Shown piece by piece: positions 1 through 23,158 of a stretch of 64,000 bases of DNA; positions within the stretch are counted from its first letter, which is position 1, and each line of letters opens with the position of its first letter. The notes under the pieces were generated by a model that worked only from the letters and a program-made list of their open reading frames with translations, had not been told where the DNA came from and searched no databases. Location of the stretch: positions 62,001 through 126,000 of the forward strand of contig BDSI01000178.1 in the NCBI GenBank assembly GCA_003117195.1, read 5' to 3'. The position numbers and the translations under genes are program-made. The DNA comes from Eudorina sp. 2006-703-Eu-15 (taxonomy: Eukaryota; Chlorophyta; Chlorophyceae; Chlamydomonadales; Volvocaceae).

Positions 1-11318
<11,318 letters not shown>

Positions 11319-11344
11319 CAGGGTGGCTATCTTAAGATATGAAT

Positions 11345-14300
11345 ATATATTCGGCCCAAAAACTTGGAAAATTTTAGATACTTTTTCCCCGCAGAAAGTG
11401 GCAATATAAGAAGTTTTGATGCAGCTAAATAGCCACGTATCTTTCCGTTGACAGAAACTTGGTAGGTCGACACATCCTCGAATATCTCCGGCCTGGGGTC
11501 GATTCTCATTGACATCAGTCGTTTTTGGAGATTGTGGGTACGGCGATCTACCCTTGTTTCGGCAGTACATAGCCGATGATGCGCCCTATCCGCCTGTCAT
11601 GTATAGTTCCGGACATGACTATTGAACCCAAATCATACCTTTATTACTTATTGCAAAGGTGCTTTACGTTTGGACGACACATAGTGAACAGGCGCAGTAC
11701 ACAGTACCGAACGCTTTCGCACGTTCCTTAGTCTCCGTGCGCCTAGCAGAAACTTGTTCGTGTGCAGAGGTTGCTGTGAAAATAGCTGACAGGCTCTAGC
11801 AGTGCGCGAACGTTTCCAATGGTGGCGCGAAACGCACCTTCTGTTGCTCTCTTCGCGGGAATGTTTTGTCTTCTAGGCATAATCATGGAAAGATCAAAAC
11901 TACGTCCACAGAGCTGCTATGTTACCAGCTTCGTCGCGAGTGGTCACACCTGGTGGCGTACCCGGTAGCCGCTACCGGGGGGCGGGGCGCTAGGGCCTAC
12001 GTGCGCAGCTGCGCACACTGGAGATGGAATCATATGTGGATGGTGACACGGTACGCATCAGCCTTTCATGCTGGACAAGGACGCGAAGCGCGTTGTAGTG
12101 GTAGGCCCACGTGTGCACGTGTGCATACCGTGGGTCACCGGAATCCTATCCTCGGATGCTGGCGGCGCCTGTGCATCGTGCATGTCAGTCCTTGTTATGC
12201 CGCCTGGCCGCAGCCGACAGGAAGCAGCGACCGGACGCGCACCGCCAAGAATGCTTCATTGCTTCTGCTCTTGTTGTCATACCCCAACGTGTCCCACCAC
12301 TGTGCCTAGTGCCCACCGCTCCCGCGTCCCTCCTGCACTCTCCCTCGTCCCTTGCCTTCACCTTCAGAGCTGGGCGCCGAGCGACAAACACATGTGGCGA
12401 GCGCGTGCAGCCGGCAGCTTGGGCAGCGGAGAGAGACACGTAATGTGTTTTGCTGCGGTAGGTGAACTGTGCGCCGGGCGGTTTGATTGATGGGCGTAAA
12501 GGGGTGGGTGATGGGTGTGATGGTGTGGTGTGTTATCACGCTGCACGGCGCCGCCGTCGGGCATGTGGGCAAGCTGGCCAGACGGCTGGGGCCTCGCTGA
12601 AGGGTCCAAGGGTAAGGACGCAATGAGGTTTCAGGGCTTGGCGGCCTTTGGTTCCGAGCGGAGCCCTGGGAGGCCTAGGAAAGCCCGCACCTGACAAACC
12701 ATCCTTCCGGGCACGTTGGGGATCCGTGGGTGCCCGAGCAGGGTCGGGCCAGATCAGTGGGTGTTGGCAGCGGGACTTGTAGGCGAGGGCCGTTTGCGCA
12801 GGGGATGGGTGTACGAAAGGGAAGCTTACGTGGTGATGTGCTGTCTTGTGCAAACCATAGCCCCATCATGGAGCGCCCGACTGCATACCCGGATCTGACG
12901 CGTGCGTGACGCTCTGGCTCAGCTGGGTGGGCAGGCCCGCCGGACGGTGCAACATTACCTAATACGATTACGTTGGGACGCGGGACCATGCCAGCTTTAC
13001 CGCACCGGCAGGGCCGCGCCTCCGAGTTGCTGAGGAACGCGCCCTGGGTGCTGCAAGGACTTTACGAGGTTGGACAGCGGGCTGCAAGGTGGGGGCACAG
13101 CTGTCACCGGTCCTCGGTAAAATGGTGATCAGGAGCGCGCCATTGGTTGAGAGTGAGGGGGCAGAGGTTCCTTACGCCCCTCTCCCTGTATCCTGGGGAG
13201 AGCGCTTCGGCGGTCCACCCGTCAGGCAGCGGTGGTTCGCCGGTGGGCCGCGGTTTTCCTCGCTCCGGGGCGGGGCGGGGCCCCCTTCGTGCAACAGTTC
13301 GCCCTTCCCCTCATCTCGCCCGCGCCTGCCCCTCGCCGCCTTGCACGCGCGTCCCGTCAGCCCCGCGCCATCCGTCCGCATGTGCTGGCACCGCCCACTG
13401 GGGCGGTGACTCGCCTCGATTTCACGGAGGAGGGGCTGGGACACGGGAGGGAGTGTAGGGCGGGCGGCAGCGGCGGAGCCGCCGACACCCGAACCGGCAG
13501 CGGGCCAGCCGGCCGGGTTCACATAGCCTGAATCCAAACCTCCGCCCCTCTTGCGTCGTTCTTGGCCCTGCCGGTACTGCCCTTGCCTCTGCATGTATTG
13601 CTTTAGTCCGTACTGCCTGCGCCTGCTGGTGATATCTGCCTAGCTCACACGATATTGTTTCCCACCACCTTCTGCACCTGGTAACCGGGAGTTGTTTTGC
13701 AGCATCCGTGACATTCCTCCTCTCTGTACTGGTTGACGATACTGACGCTTTCGTTTCGTCTGGTCCCGCCTCATACTCTGACCCTCTTCCGAAGCTCCTG
13801 CACCGCATGGCCTCTGGGCATGCCCTCCTGGCGCAAAGACCTGTCGTGGTCCTCGGCGCGGACTTCAGTGAACGTCGACGGCCGGGCCGGCGAGGAGCTG
13901 GAACGGGGGCAAGCATTTGAGCAGGCTTCGGCTGGCGTGTAGCGTTGTGCTAGGTTTGCTCAGGCGTAGGCTAATCGCGTTGGTGTATCGGGGTCTATAC
14001 GCGCGGGCGCAGTGGCGGGGGCTCGCATTGTGTTCTTTCGGCAATGGGAATGGGTTCTGTTGTCGAGGATGGGTGTCGCAGTTGAGGCCAACACCAGGGT
14101 TGGTAGCGGCGGCGTTGTTTCGCATGGCGTCCCTATTGCGGACGGGGCAAGTGGTGCAGGCGGCTATAAGACTATGCTAATTCTGCGCTCGAGACATGAC
14201 ATGTGAATGAAGGGAGGTACGCTGCACGTTGGGGTAATGGAGCGGTCTGGAACACACAGACGAGACGTAACACATTGTAACCGATGGCCAAACAAAGCCT

Positions 14301-15170
14301 CAACACTTGAAAGACCCCGGTGCAGAATCAGAGCGACGTGCCACGTTCCTTGTGTGCCGAGCTGCCGACGCACCATTACCAGGGGTTGGACAAGGGAACG
14401 CAAGGCTCCTGAACAGCTGAAGACGCCAGGGAAATCGAAAAATGGCTCACAGCACTGCCACCTTGGCTTGTGTCAACGCTCCATAAGCACAGAGGGATCC
14501 GTAACGGTATGAGCGTGCGAATGGGCGCTGTAAGCGAGCAAGCGGAGCCAGCGAGGGACCAGATAACGAAGCACGCCGCTCTGCTATTGTGCCCAGAAGA
14601 AGTGGGAAGGGAACGGAGGAAAGGCGGGGCTTCCTCACTACAAGGATGTATGCGTGTTATTACCTGCTAGGCCCTAAAGGCAAGGCTGCACAGGACGGAG
14701 GCGGGACTGGTGCGCGAGTTCAACGGCAGTTGGAAAGGCGAAAGGTCGGTAGGTGGGGTTTGGTAACGGAGACCGGGGAAAGGGTGCACACAAAACCGTG
14801 ACTTTTCCAACTCCTGTCTCCGCTGTTCTATGTGTCCTTTGCCCTACTACGGAATGCCTGTTACAGTGACACTCAAAAGGCAGCATGGGTATAGTAAGGA
14901 ACATGTTGAGTCAGCGCCGGGTTGGGCCTCGGGTGGGTTTGGTAAGGGTACGCACGACGCGGACACGCCCAAGGTTTTTATCTGCAACGCACAAAACATG
15001 AATCAAGGAAATATTTTTTGTTCCTCTGACTGGTTAGCATGTGGTTTCCGTGTAGCCCGAGTGCCCGTAACCGAAGCCGACGAAAGCCCGCGAGAACTGC
15101 CACGTTCGTACGCCAATGGCTCTTTTATAAGCGTCATTTGGCTCGCAATTTCACACTCTGCAAATCCATT
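11345..15170 (+). other. Internal non-coding part of the hAT element
   Basis: This stretch of about 3.8 kb contains only short open frames on both strands, none with a recognisable domain. It has moderate GC content, unlike the flanking cyclase exons. It may hold regulatory sequence or captured host DNA. I see no clear second transposon gene in it. Confidence 0.55.
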
Positions 15171-15175
15171 TTAGC

Positions 15176-15183
15176 TATAAAAT
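15176..15183 (+). promoter_or_regulatory. TATA box of the hAT transposase gene
   Basis: TATAAAAT lies 43 bases before the transposase ATG at 15227. A CCAAT sequence lies about 60 bases further upstream. Confidence 0.6.
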
Positions 15184-15226
15184 CTCGGCAACTTCCGTCC
15201 TGGTTCATTTGTGTTTCTCTTCCGCA

Positions 15227-18200
15227 ATGGCTAACGCTAATGCCTCGGCTACCTACTTGGCTAAGGCCAAGGCATCTGACAACAACGCCGTGAAGTCTCC
15301 CGCCATCAAGAAGGCTCAGACCAAGAAGCAGAGCTCGCTCGGTGCGTTCGTGCGCAAGGTGCCCCTGCCCGCATCCTACACGGCCCCGCGGAGGCAGCAA
15401 GCTCCTACGAATCCTATCGAGATCATTGAAATTGATTCAAGCCGGAGACTATGCCGGTAAGTCTCAGTGATGACTGAGTAGGGTTCCAAAACTGTTGCTC
15501 TTTGCCGTGCGCCTTACTGGTTCATTGGGCACTCCCCGCATTTCCCATAGGTGCGCAAGGCGGCTACGAACTTCAACGGCGCCAACCTCAATATCATCGA
15601 GCGTTTGGATGCTGCTGCGCCTCCGCGGACCGTGTCTGCGTCACCCAAGGCCCCCAAGCCCGCCGCTACGCCCTCGCCCAACAAGCCCACCCCGTCGGCT
15701 GCCGCGCCCTCACCCAAGGCCCCCAAGCCCGCCGCTACGCCCTCGCCCAACAAGCCCACCCCGTCAGCTGCCGCGCCCTCACCCAAGGCCCCCAAGCCCG
15801 CCGATACGCCCTCGCCCAACAAGCCCACCCCGTCGGCTGCAGCGCCTTCACCTTCGGCTCCCAAGCCCGCCGATACGCCCTCGCCCAACAAGCCCACCCC
15901 GTCGGCTGCAGCGCCTTCACTTTCGGCTCCCAAGACTTCGCCCAACAATCCCACCCCGTCGGCTGCCGCGCCTTCATCCTCACCCTCCCGGAAGAAGCCC
16001 ACCCCCCCCTCGCCCTCATCACCTTTCCGCAGCAAGGGCTCGCCCCGCAGGGCGCTCCCAAAGGCTGGCGCGAAAGCTCGTGGCACTGGGCAGTGAGGTA
16101 GGTAACTGATAGATATCTGGATGTGTGCTGTGCGGTTTGCTTGAGAGCGCTGCTTTTCCTGTCATGCGGTTTAACGGCTTCCTGTAAGTTGCCCAATGGA
16201 TTGCTACTTGTCATTGCTATGACCCGCCCGCACCTTGCCCTGTTCTTTCCGTGTGTGCAGCCTGGGACTGCGAGAAGTACCGGCGTACGGTCGACGCCGA
16301 CAACCAAAGCAGCGGGATTTTGGCGAAGTTTCTCTGGGTGATCCGCCTGCCCCAATGCACATACCAGTGCCGCATCTGCTTGGATCAGAAGCTGAGGAAC
16401 TCCTTCACCGCCAAAGACGGGACATCGGTACGCACGTCGGGGATACTTCACTTTGCCTATTGGGGACACCTGTGACATTCGGCGGACTGTAAGGGGCAGT
16501 GCGTGAAATGCTATTATGCGTCTAAGGGCAGCATTGATGCGCATCATTGCTGCATTTGTGATTCCGCTCGCCAGGTCATCAGCCCATCGGAGCTTGGCCG
16601 GCACACCTCCACCATGCAGCACAAGCTGGCGGAGCTGGCTGCGGCGCGGAAGATGAAGGGCGTTTTGGCCACCACCCTTGACGAAATGTCGGCCATGGCC
16701 GACAAGGTGGCCGAGCCTGTGGTGGCCCAACTCATGCGCACTGTGTTCTACACGGCCAAGAAAAACCAGGTTCGTTGTCTCACCTGTTTAGGTCGGCCAC
16801 TCACCCCATACGTGCTGTGTAGTGCTGGTTATCTTTGCGTGACAGGGCTTATTTGCAATGCCCGTGTACATGCATCTCTGCTTAACTAGACAAATAACCT
16901 ACAGTCCCTCCCCTGATCAACCTATCCATCGATTCTCGCCCCGCAGTCCCTGAGGAGCTATGTGGACCTTGCGGCCTTGCTTGCCGCCTCCGACGCGACG
17001 CACATCAAGATCGCAGGCCCCTACCAGTCTCGGCCTGCAGGCATGGAGATGCTGGACTGCCTTTCGGAGGTACGAAGGGGCATATGGGGTCACACTATGT
17101 TGTGGCCAGGGTCGCCTAGCATGGCATGTTGCAGTTGTGAGTGACACCCTGCCTTTACACACACCGACCCTTCATGACAAACCTGGTGAATGTGTTTCTT
17201 CCGACTTGCTGAATTCCAGGTGATCGACAAGCAGGAGCTGAAGGCCATCGCGGACTCCGAGTTCCTGGCCATCACCATCGACGAGTCCACCGACCGGACT
17301 ATCACCCACCACCTTGCCTTGTATGTGTCGTACTCCGACGAGATGGGCGAGGTCAACAACCGGTACCGGAAGCTGCTGCACATCAAGGGCAGTGCTAATG
17401 CGGCGGCGCTCTTCGACCTCGTAAAGGAGGCCCTGGAGGTACGTTCCCGCGCAGTTGGGCACCTACAACTATCGGGATGGGCACTGCGAATTGATGCGCA
17501 TGGGCTGTACGGCTGTACCTATCCTACCTCACACACTCTGTAGCCTTGGCAGCGGTCCCTGGGAATCGGGTTTCATGCTGAGAGCCTGTATATTTGTCGT
17601 TGTCCCCTTGCCATCTTTGACCTTTCCAGGAGGACGGCATCGACATGGGCAAGGTTGTCGGCTTCACCAGCGATGGGGCCAGCGTCATGGTCGGCGAGCA
17701 CAAGGGTGTTGCGGCACTCCTGAAGAAGGAGTGCCCCGACCTCTTGTCCTTCCACTGCGCCGCCCACAAGCTCGCGCTGTCTTGCGCGGACCTGTTCAAG
17801 GGTGACGAAGACCTGGTGCTGCTGGACACGATGATCTCGAAGATCTACAGCCACTTCAAGGTCTCCCCGCTGCGCAGGGATGACCTGCGATCCCTTCAGG
17901 AGCTGCTCGGGGCCAAGGAGTACAAGCTCTTGAAGCCCCACACGTGAGTTGTCACCCAAGCAATGGGGACTTCGGCCGCAGCTGCGAAGTGTGGTAGTGT
18001 TGGAATTAACCTGGGCATTCGTTTCGTTTTTTCTCCACAGGGTGAGGTGGCTGTCCCGTTCTCGCTGCATCCGGCGGCTTAAGGAGCTGTACCCGGTCCT
18101 GCTGGAGTACTTCGAGCAGGAGACTGGTCCCGCCGCCGAAACCATCTACGGCTGGCTGAAGTAAGCAAACATGCATGCGCAGCGTCTCTCCTTTGTTGCT

Positions 18201-19360
18201 TTCGTGTTTGGGCTGGGCATGTTTGGTAGCGGCGCATCACGTTTCTGGAATGCTCTGTTCGATTGCTTGTGTGCTTGACTTGAACAGTAGGCCTATCTCC
18301 CCCCTTGATTACCAAATTGATTTCCCCACCCGGCGTGCCTTGCCACCAACATGGCTCTTGCCCCGACAGAAACGCAAACAACCCCATCCTGACGTACATC
18401 CTGGATGAGATTCTGGGTGTCACCGCTAAGGTCAGCTGCTGCTTTCAGTCGAGCCAGTTGGCGCTTGTGGATGTGGAGTCGTGGCTGGAGTCTGAGCTGC
18501 GCGCCCTCGAGATCAAGTTCACGTACCACAAGGTCAACGACAAGAGCAACGTGCCGCCCACCTTTAGCGCGGCCATCAATGAGCTGCTCGCGTCGCTGAA
18601 GGAGTCGAGTGGGCGGTGGCATGGGCACGACCTAGAGTTGGGCGCGGGTGGGGCAGTTTCCTGGGCTACGTTTGGGGCGGAAGTTTTCCGTAAGAAGAAG
18701 TACGTCAGCAATCTGTGCACCGATTTGATTGCGTTGATTAGGGACCGCTTCCCCGAAGAGGATCTGGGCCATGCCGCAAAGTTCCGGATTTTCAGTCCGG
18801 AGGTTTTGGCGGCCGTGAAGGAAGGCGCGGCCGAGTCATTTGGATCGGTGGAGATTAAGGCCCTGGGGAAGTGGTACGCAAAGCGTTTGGGGGGCAATGT
18901 CCACGAGGAGTGGAAGCTGCATGCGGTGCACAAGCTGGTCAAGCATGCTAAGCAGGCGAAGGCGCAAGCTCTGGGCAAGGGGCCATTGCTTGCACGAGAG
19001 TTTTACATGATGGAGGGCGTGTGGCTGAAGCGGCTTGCTCCGTTGGTTTGGAAGCTGGTCCAGATCATGCTGGTCATGCAGCCAGCCAGCGCTGAGGTGG
19101 AGCGGGGTTTCAGCGCAATGAACGACATCAAGTCGTGGGAGCGCACCCAGCTCGACCTGAGCACGCTGGATAAGCTCATGCGCGTGAGGTTGTGCGGTCC
19201 GGAGATCCGGATCAAGCACCAGTCGGAGGACGACCCACCCTACAAGGAGTTCGATGAGCGCATCCTCCCGTTTGCGATGCAGCACTGGCACAGCAAGAAG
19301 CGCTGCGCTGAGCGCAGCTGCCACGGCCCCCGGCCCAAGCGCGCGGCGAAGGGGGACTAA
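15227..19360 (+). CDS. hAT-family transposase with BED-like zinc finger
   Basis: The phase-consistent exons are 15227-15456, 15551-16092, 16261-16427, 16500-16769, 16947-17069, 17220-17438, 17630-17943, 18041-18160 and 18370-19360, giving about 991 residues. The N-terminus is Lys/Ala-rich (KSPAIKKAQTKKQ). Exons 3 and 4 hold Cys/His pairs (CRIC, CVKC, CCIC, then HTSTMQH) that resemble a BED finger. TIDESTD, TSDGASVM and HCAAHKLAL follow, as in hAT catalytic cores. The last exon has MQPASAEVERGFSAMN and LDLSTLDKLMRVRL, the hAT C-terminal dimerisation block. It presumably cuts and pastes this element and may mobilise the 237-bp copy at 29.6 kb. Exon 2 is ambiguous: it contains 69-bp repeats open in all frames, and the frame required by splice phase (Pro/Arg-rich) differs from the more protein-like Lys/Pro/Ala frame, which stops at 16096. 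Confidence 0.88.
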
Positions 19361-19491
19361 GTTCTTCCGTTGTGGTGGCGGGAAAGGAGACTTAGGGGAC
19401 GTTAAGCATGCTTGCGACGCGAGGCAGGTATCATGCATTGGACTTTCTACTCATAACAACGGCTAACAGAACGGTCAACGAACAATATGAG

Positions 19492-19496
19492 TGTAA
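19492..19496 (+). terminator. Polyadenylation motif TGTAA of the transposase gene
   Basis: TGTAA, the usual green-algal poly(A) signal, lies about 130 bases after the transposase stop codon. Confidence 0.6.
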
Positions 19497-19509
19497 CGGT
19501 ATCCGCAGC

Positions 19510-19554
19510 CCGAGAGATATATATATCTCTCGGAGAGATATATATATCTCTCGG
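19510..19554. repeat. Subterminal palindromes of the hAT element
   Basis: Bases 19510-19533 form a perfect 24-bp palindrome made of CCGAGAGA, ATATATAT and TCTCTCGG. An almost identical second unit follows to 19554. Such sites near a hAT end are candidates for transposase binding. Confidence 0.8.
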
Positions 19555-19711
19555 ACAGATAAAAACTTCTAATCAGGCAACTGCGAATCTCTGTAGATAT
19601 GTCGGGCCGTTTCCAGCCGGCAGTATCTCCCCATTGACAGATACTTTCAGCGTTTCGGAGCCAGGTGTATCTCTGGCCGTAGATACTCCCAAAAATAAGA
19701 TAGCCACCCTG

Positions 19712-19719
19712 CGACCGTC
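19712..19719 (+). repeat. Right 8-bp target-site duplication of the hAT element
   Basis: CGACCGTC is identical to the left copy at 11311-11318. The cyclase reading frame resumes directly after it. Confidence 0.95.
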
Positions 19720-22700
19720 GCGCCGTCGTGCTGCGCCGCACCGGGGGGAGAGCCGCCGGAGTATGTACGGCAACCCATCCCGGGGCGGTTGTCATTTCCT
19801 ACCGGGTCAGATACGCTGTCGCAAAATGGGTCAGCTCGTACAGGCACCCCTCGGATCAAGGGCGATTGTGTCGACGGATGCGGCGGCGGCGGCGGCGGCG
19901 GTGGCAGCAGCGGGTACGGCATTGCAATATGTACAATCAGCAACACTGCGTCGGCGGCGGATACGGCGTCGGCCAAGGGGCCGCCGGCGGTGGTGGCGCC
20001 CGAGGCCCTGGCGGCAGCGGCGGCGGAGGCGGCGGTGGGTACGGCGGAGGTGGAGGTGACGGCGTCGCTGACGGCGGTGTTTGCGGACGGCGCCGCTACC
20101 GGCAGTGCGGTCCACAGCGGTCGGGAGGGATGCAGCTCGGGCGGCGCCGTGGTGCCGTTCGGCAGCGCCCTGGTTCCGGAGCTGGGAACGGAGTCCGCGC
20201 AGCTGGTCATCCTGCAGGTACGACAGATCGGCAAGCGTCTCGGCACGTTGGGTGGCAGAGTGCAAGATGAGGGCGGTTGGGCGGTTGGGTCGTTGGGTGG
20301 TTGGGCACGTTGGGCGTTGTGCGGATGGGCGGGTTGCTGCCGATCGCTGCAAGAGCTGACGAAAAGGGGGGCCCCTGGAGTCGCCCTCTACGGAGGAGGG
20401 GAGGGGGGGGCTTCACAGTCCCTCGTCCCTCGTCGCTGGGATCCAAACCGGCTCATCCCGGATCTGGATTTGGAATTCGAATTTAAATTGTGATTTGGAT
20501 CTGGATCTCGTCGCCCACCCACACCTACCTGTCTCTGGTGTGACCTGGCCGTTGCAGAGCGCCGATACCGCCGAGGGAGCTGCCTTGGAGGTTTCCCCCG
20601 GCTCCACCACCGACGCCGTACAGGTGCCAACCGCTTTTTCAACCACCAACGACCTCGAGATTCTGCGACCGGTTGCCAACCACCACCACCACCACACCAG
20701 CACGCTGCAGGACCTGCAGCTGCTGACGCCCCCCCCGCCGCCGCCTCGCCGCAACAGCAGTCCGCAGCAAAACGTAATCCGTACACCAACGACTTCCCGA
20801 CTGTACGACACCGAGTCGGACGGCGTCGCCGTCGGCATCGGCGCCGTCGGGCCCCATCACCTTCGCAGCTCGGCGCTCGATATCGAGCTCTGCACCGGCG
20901 GCTCCGCCGGCAACTGCCCGATCCTGGACGTGGCGGGATCTGGATTCCTGCCGCACACCCATCACCTCTCAGCCCAATACCGGCTAGGATCACCCAGTTC
21001 GAGTGCCAGCAGCCGCGGCAGGGTCCGGCGCCGCGGCGCCGCCAGGGACGCCGGCGGCAGCGGCGGCGACGCCGAGGCGGCGGACGCGACGGAGGCGGAC
21101 GCGGCGTTGGACGAGATCCTGCCGCAGCGCTTGCCTCCGCGGGGTTTGCCTTGTGAGCCGAGCGACGGCGACGGTGGGGCGGGTCGACGCGGCGGCAGCG
21201 GTGCCGCCAGCCGTGGCAGCGGCGGCGGCCGTTTACGTGGCGGTGCCGGGGACGGCTCCGGAGCCAGGGGGGATCCTTCTGCGGGTGGGGACTGCTGCGG
21301 CGGCGGCGGTGGCGGCAGTAGCGCGCAGGCGGACACTCGAAGGTCGAGGCAGCTACTGCTTCGCGGCCTCAGGTACGGCCCCCCCCTGGGCTGCAGGGTG
21401 TGAATGGCAGGGGATCCGTCATAAGCAACCCCAGCGCACACGCGCGCGCACTGCAGCCGCGTCTTCATCTCTGGAGCCTTTCCCTTCTGGGTTGGGTCGT
21501 GGGTGGGTGGGGTGGGGTGGGGTGGGGGGTCGGGACTTGATATGATAGTGTGGTTCTTCCGCATATGGCGGACGACTGTCGGGCGCTGGCGTGCCCGTCG
21601 TGTTCTCGTGTATCACGCACTGCTGACTTTGCTTTGCCTGCGAAAGGATGCACACCCCCTGAAGCAACCCATGACGCTGCATGTACGAGTGCCGTACGCG
21701 GCCGCTGCCGCGCCAACGGAGACTGGGGGCCGGGCACGCCGGCGGGCAGGGTGCACCTTTTTATATGTTGTCGAACAGCCGCCTTCGGGAACACCTCCCG
21801 GCGGCATTCATGGACATCATGACATCGAGTCGTTGTTCGCGACCCCCGACATGTCCCGGCGCCCCCCCCCTTGGAACGTATTGCTGTCGCCCCTGCTTCC
21901 GTGACCTCGTCCGCCCCGCTGGCCGCCCCTGAACCCATGTACGACATGTACGACATTCTGCAATTGACTTGTACGGCGGAACCGTATGTCGTACGTGCGA
22001 CAGGGTGCGCGTGGGCATCGCGACCGGCCACGTGAGCTGGTCCGTCCAGGACCACACCCACGACGTGGGGTACTCGGGGAAGCCGGTGAGGCAGGCGATG
22101 CGGCTGGCGGGCAGTGTGGCGGGGAGTGGGGAGGTGCTGTGCTGCGCGGTGACGTGCGCGGAGGCGGTGGCGGCGCAGGCAGCGGCGGCCGCGGCGGCGC
22201 TCTGCGACGACAGCCATCTCGCCGCCGCGGCAGCGGCGGCGACGGCGGCGGCGGCGCCGCCGCCGTCGCAGCAGCACCTGTCGCAACAGCTGCCGCGATT
22301 GACCCTCGCCTCTGTGGACGGCGGCGGCGGCGGCGGCGGTCTCGCTTACCTGCCGTCGGCGCCGCCGCATCGACAGCAGGAGCAGCAGCGGCAGCAGCAG
22401 CAACAAACGATGGCGGGCCACACCACAGGAGGTGCATCAACTGCTACAGCCACCGCCGTCAGCAGTAGCACTCCGGGAGGAGGAAGAGCACCCCCCTCCG
22501 CATTCGGTGGCGGTGCCCTGGTGGCCTTCTCGCCGCTGCTGCACCGCGGGGGTCTCCTCGGAGGTCCGCCTCGCCGCGGTAAAGCCAGCGTGTTCCTGTG
22601 CAGGTACGGGCACCTGTACGACCGTACGGCTGTAGCCGTCACCGATACGCAGCAACCCACTGTTCTCCCTGGTTGCTGTTTATTCCCTAGGGGTTATATC

Positions 22701-22966
22701 CCTAGAGGTGGGTTATATCCCTAGAGGTGGGTTATATCCCTAGGGGTGGGTTATATCCCTAGGGGTGGGTTATATCCCTAGAGGTGTTGCTTCGCCTATC
22801 CCGTGTTGCCACCGCTCTCTCGCAGGCTGTATCGGCCGTACAAGCTAGACGCCGACACCATCCGCCGCCGCTTCGCCGACATGGTCGGACAGCCCGCGGC
22901 GACGCCGGCGGAGGGGATGTTGTCGGGACCGCTGACCACGGCGCGCGCGGCAGGCTTTGGCGGCCT

Positions 22967-23002
<36 letters not shown>

Positions 23003-23124
23003 CGCCCCGACGGCGGCGGGACGTGGGGTGTGGGGCGACCTGCCGCCGTCGCCCTTCGTTGCGGGTCGGGCTTCGCATCCTCTATCCCCATCACCGTCGT
23101 ACAAACAATGTGCTTTACTGGGCA

Positions 23125-23158
<34 letters not shown>

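Larger units (their letters stand above)
11319..19711 (+). mobile_element. Full-length hAT DNA transposon, 8,393 bp
   Basis: Both ends carry the inverted terminal repeat CAGGGTGGCTATCTTA. The flanks are a perfect 8-bp duplication, the length expected for hAT insertion. The interior encodes one long multi-exon transposase on the + strand with a BED-like zinc finger region, a TIDESTD acidic motif and a C-terminal hAT dimerisation region. Subterminal regions hold repeated AGATACT-type motifs and a 24-bp perfect palindrome near the right end. Intact ends, an intact duplication and a mostly open transposase suggest a recent insertion, possibly from an autonomous element. About 3.9 kb between the left end and the transposase carries no gene I recognise. 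Confidence 0.95.

Noticed and set aside
19510..19561. A possible intrinsic terminator hairpin
   Set aside because: This is nuclear algal DNA, and the palindrome lies in the subterminal part of a hAT element, so a transposase-binding role is more likely.
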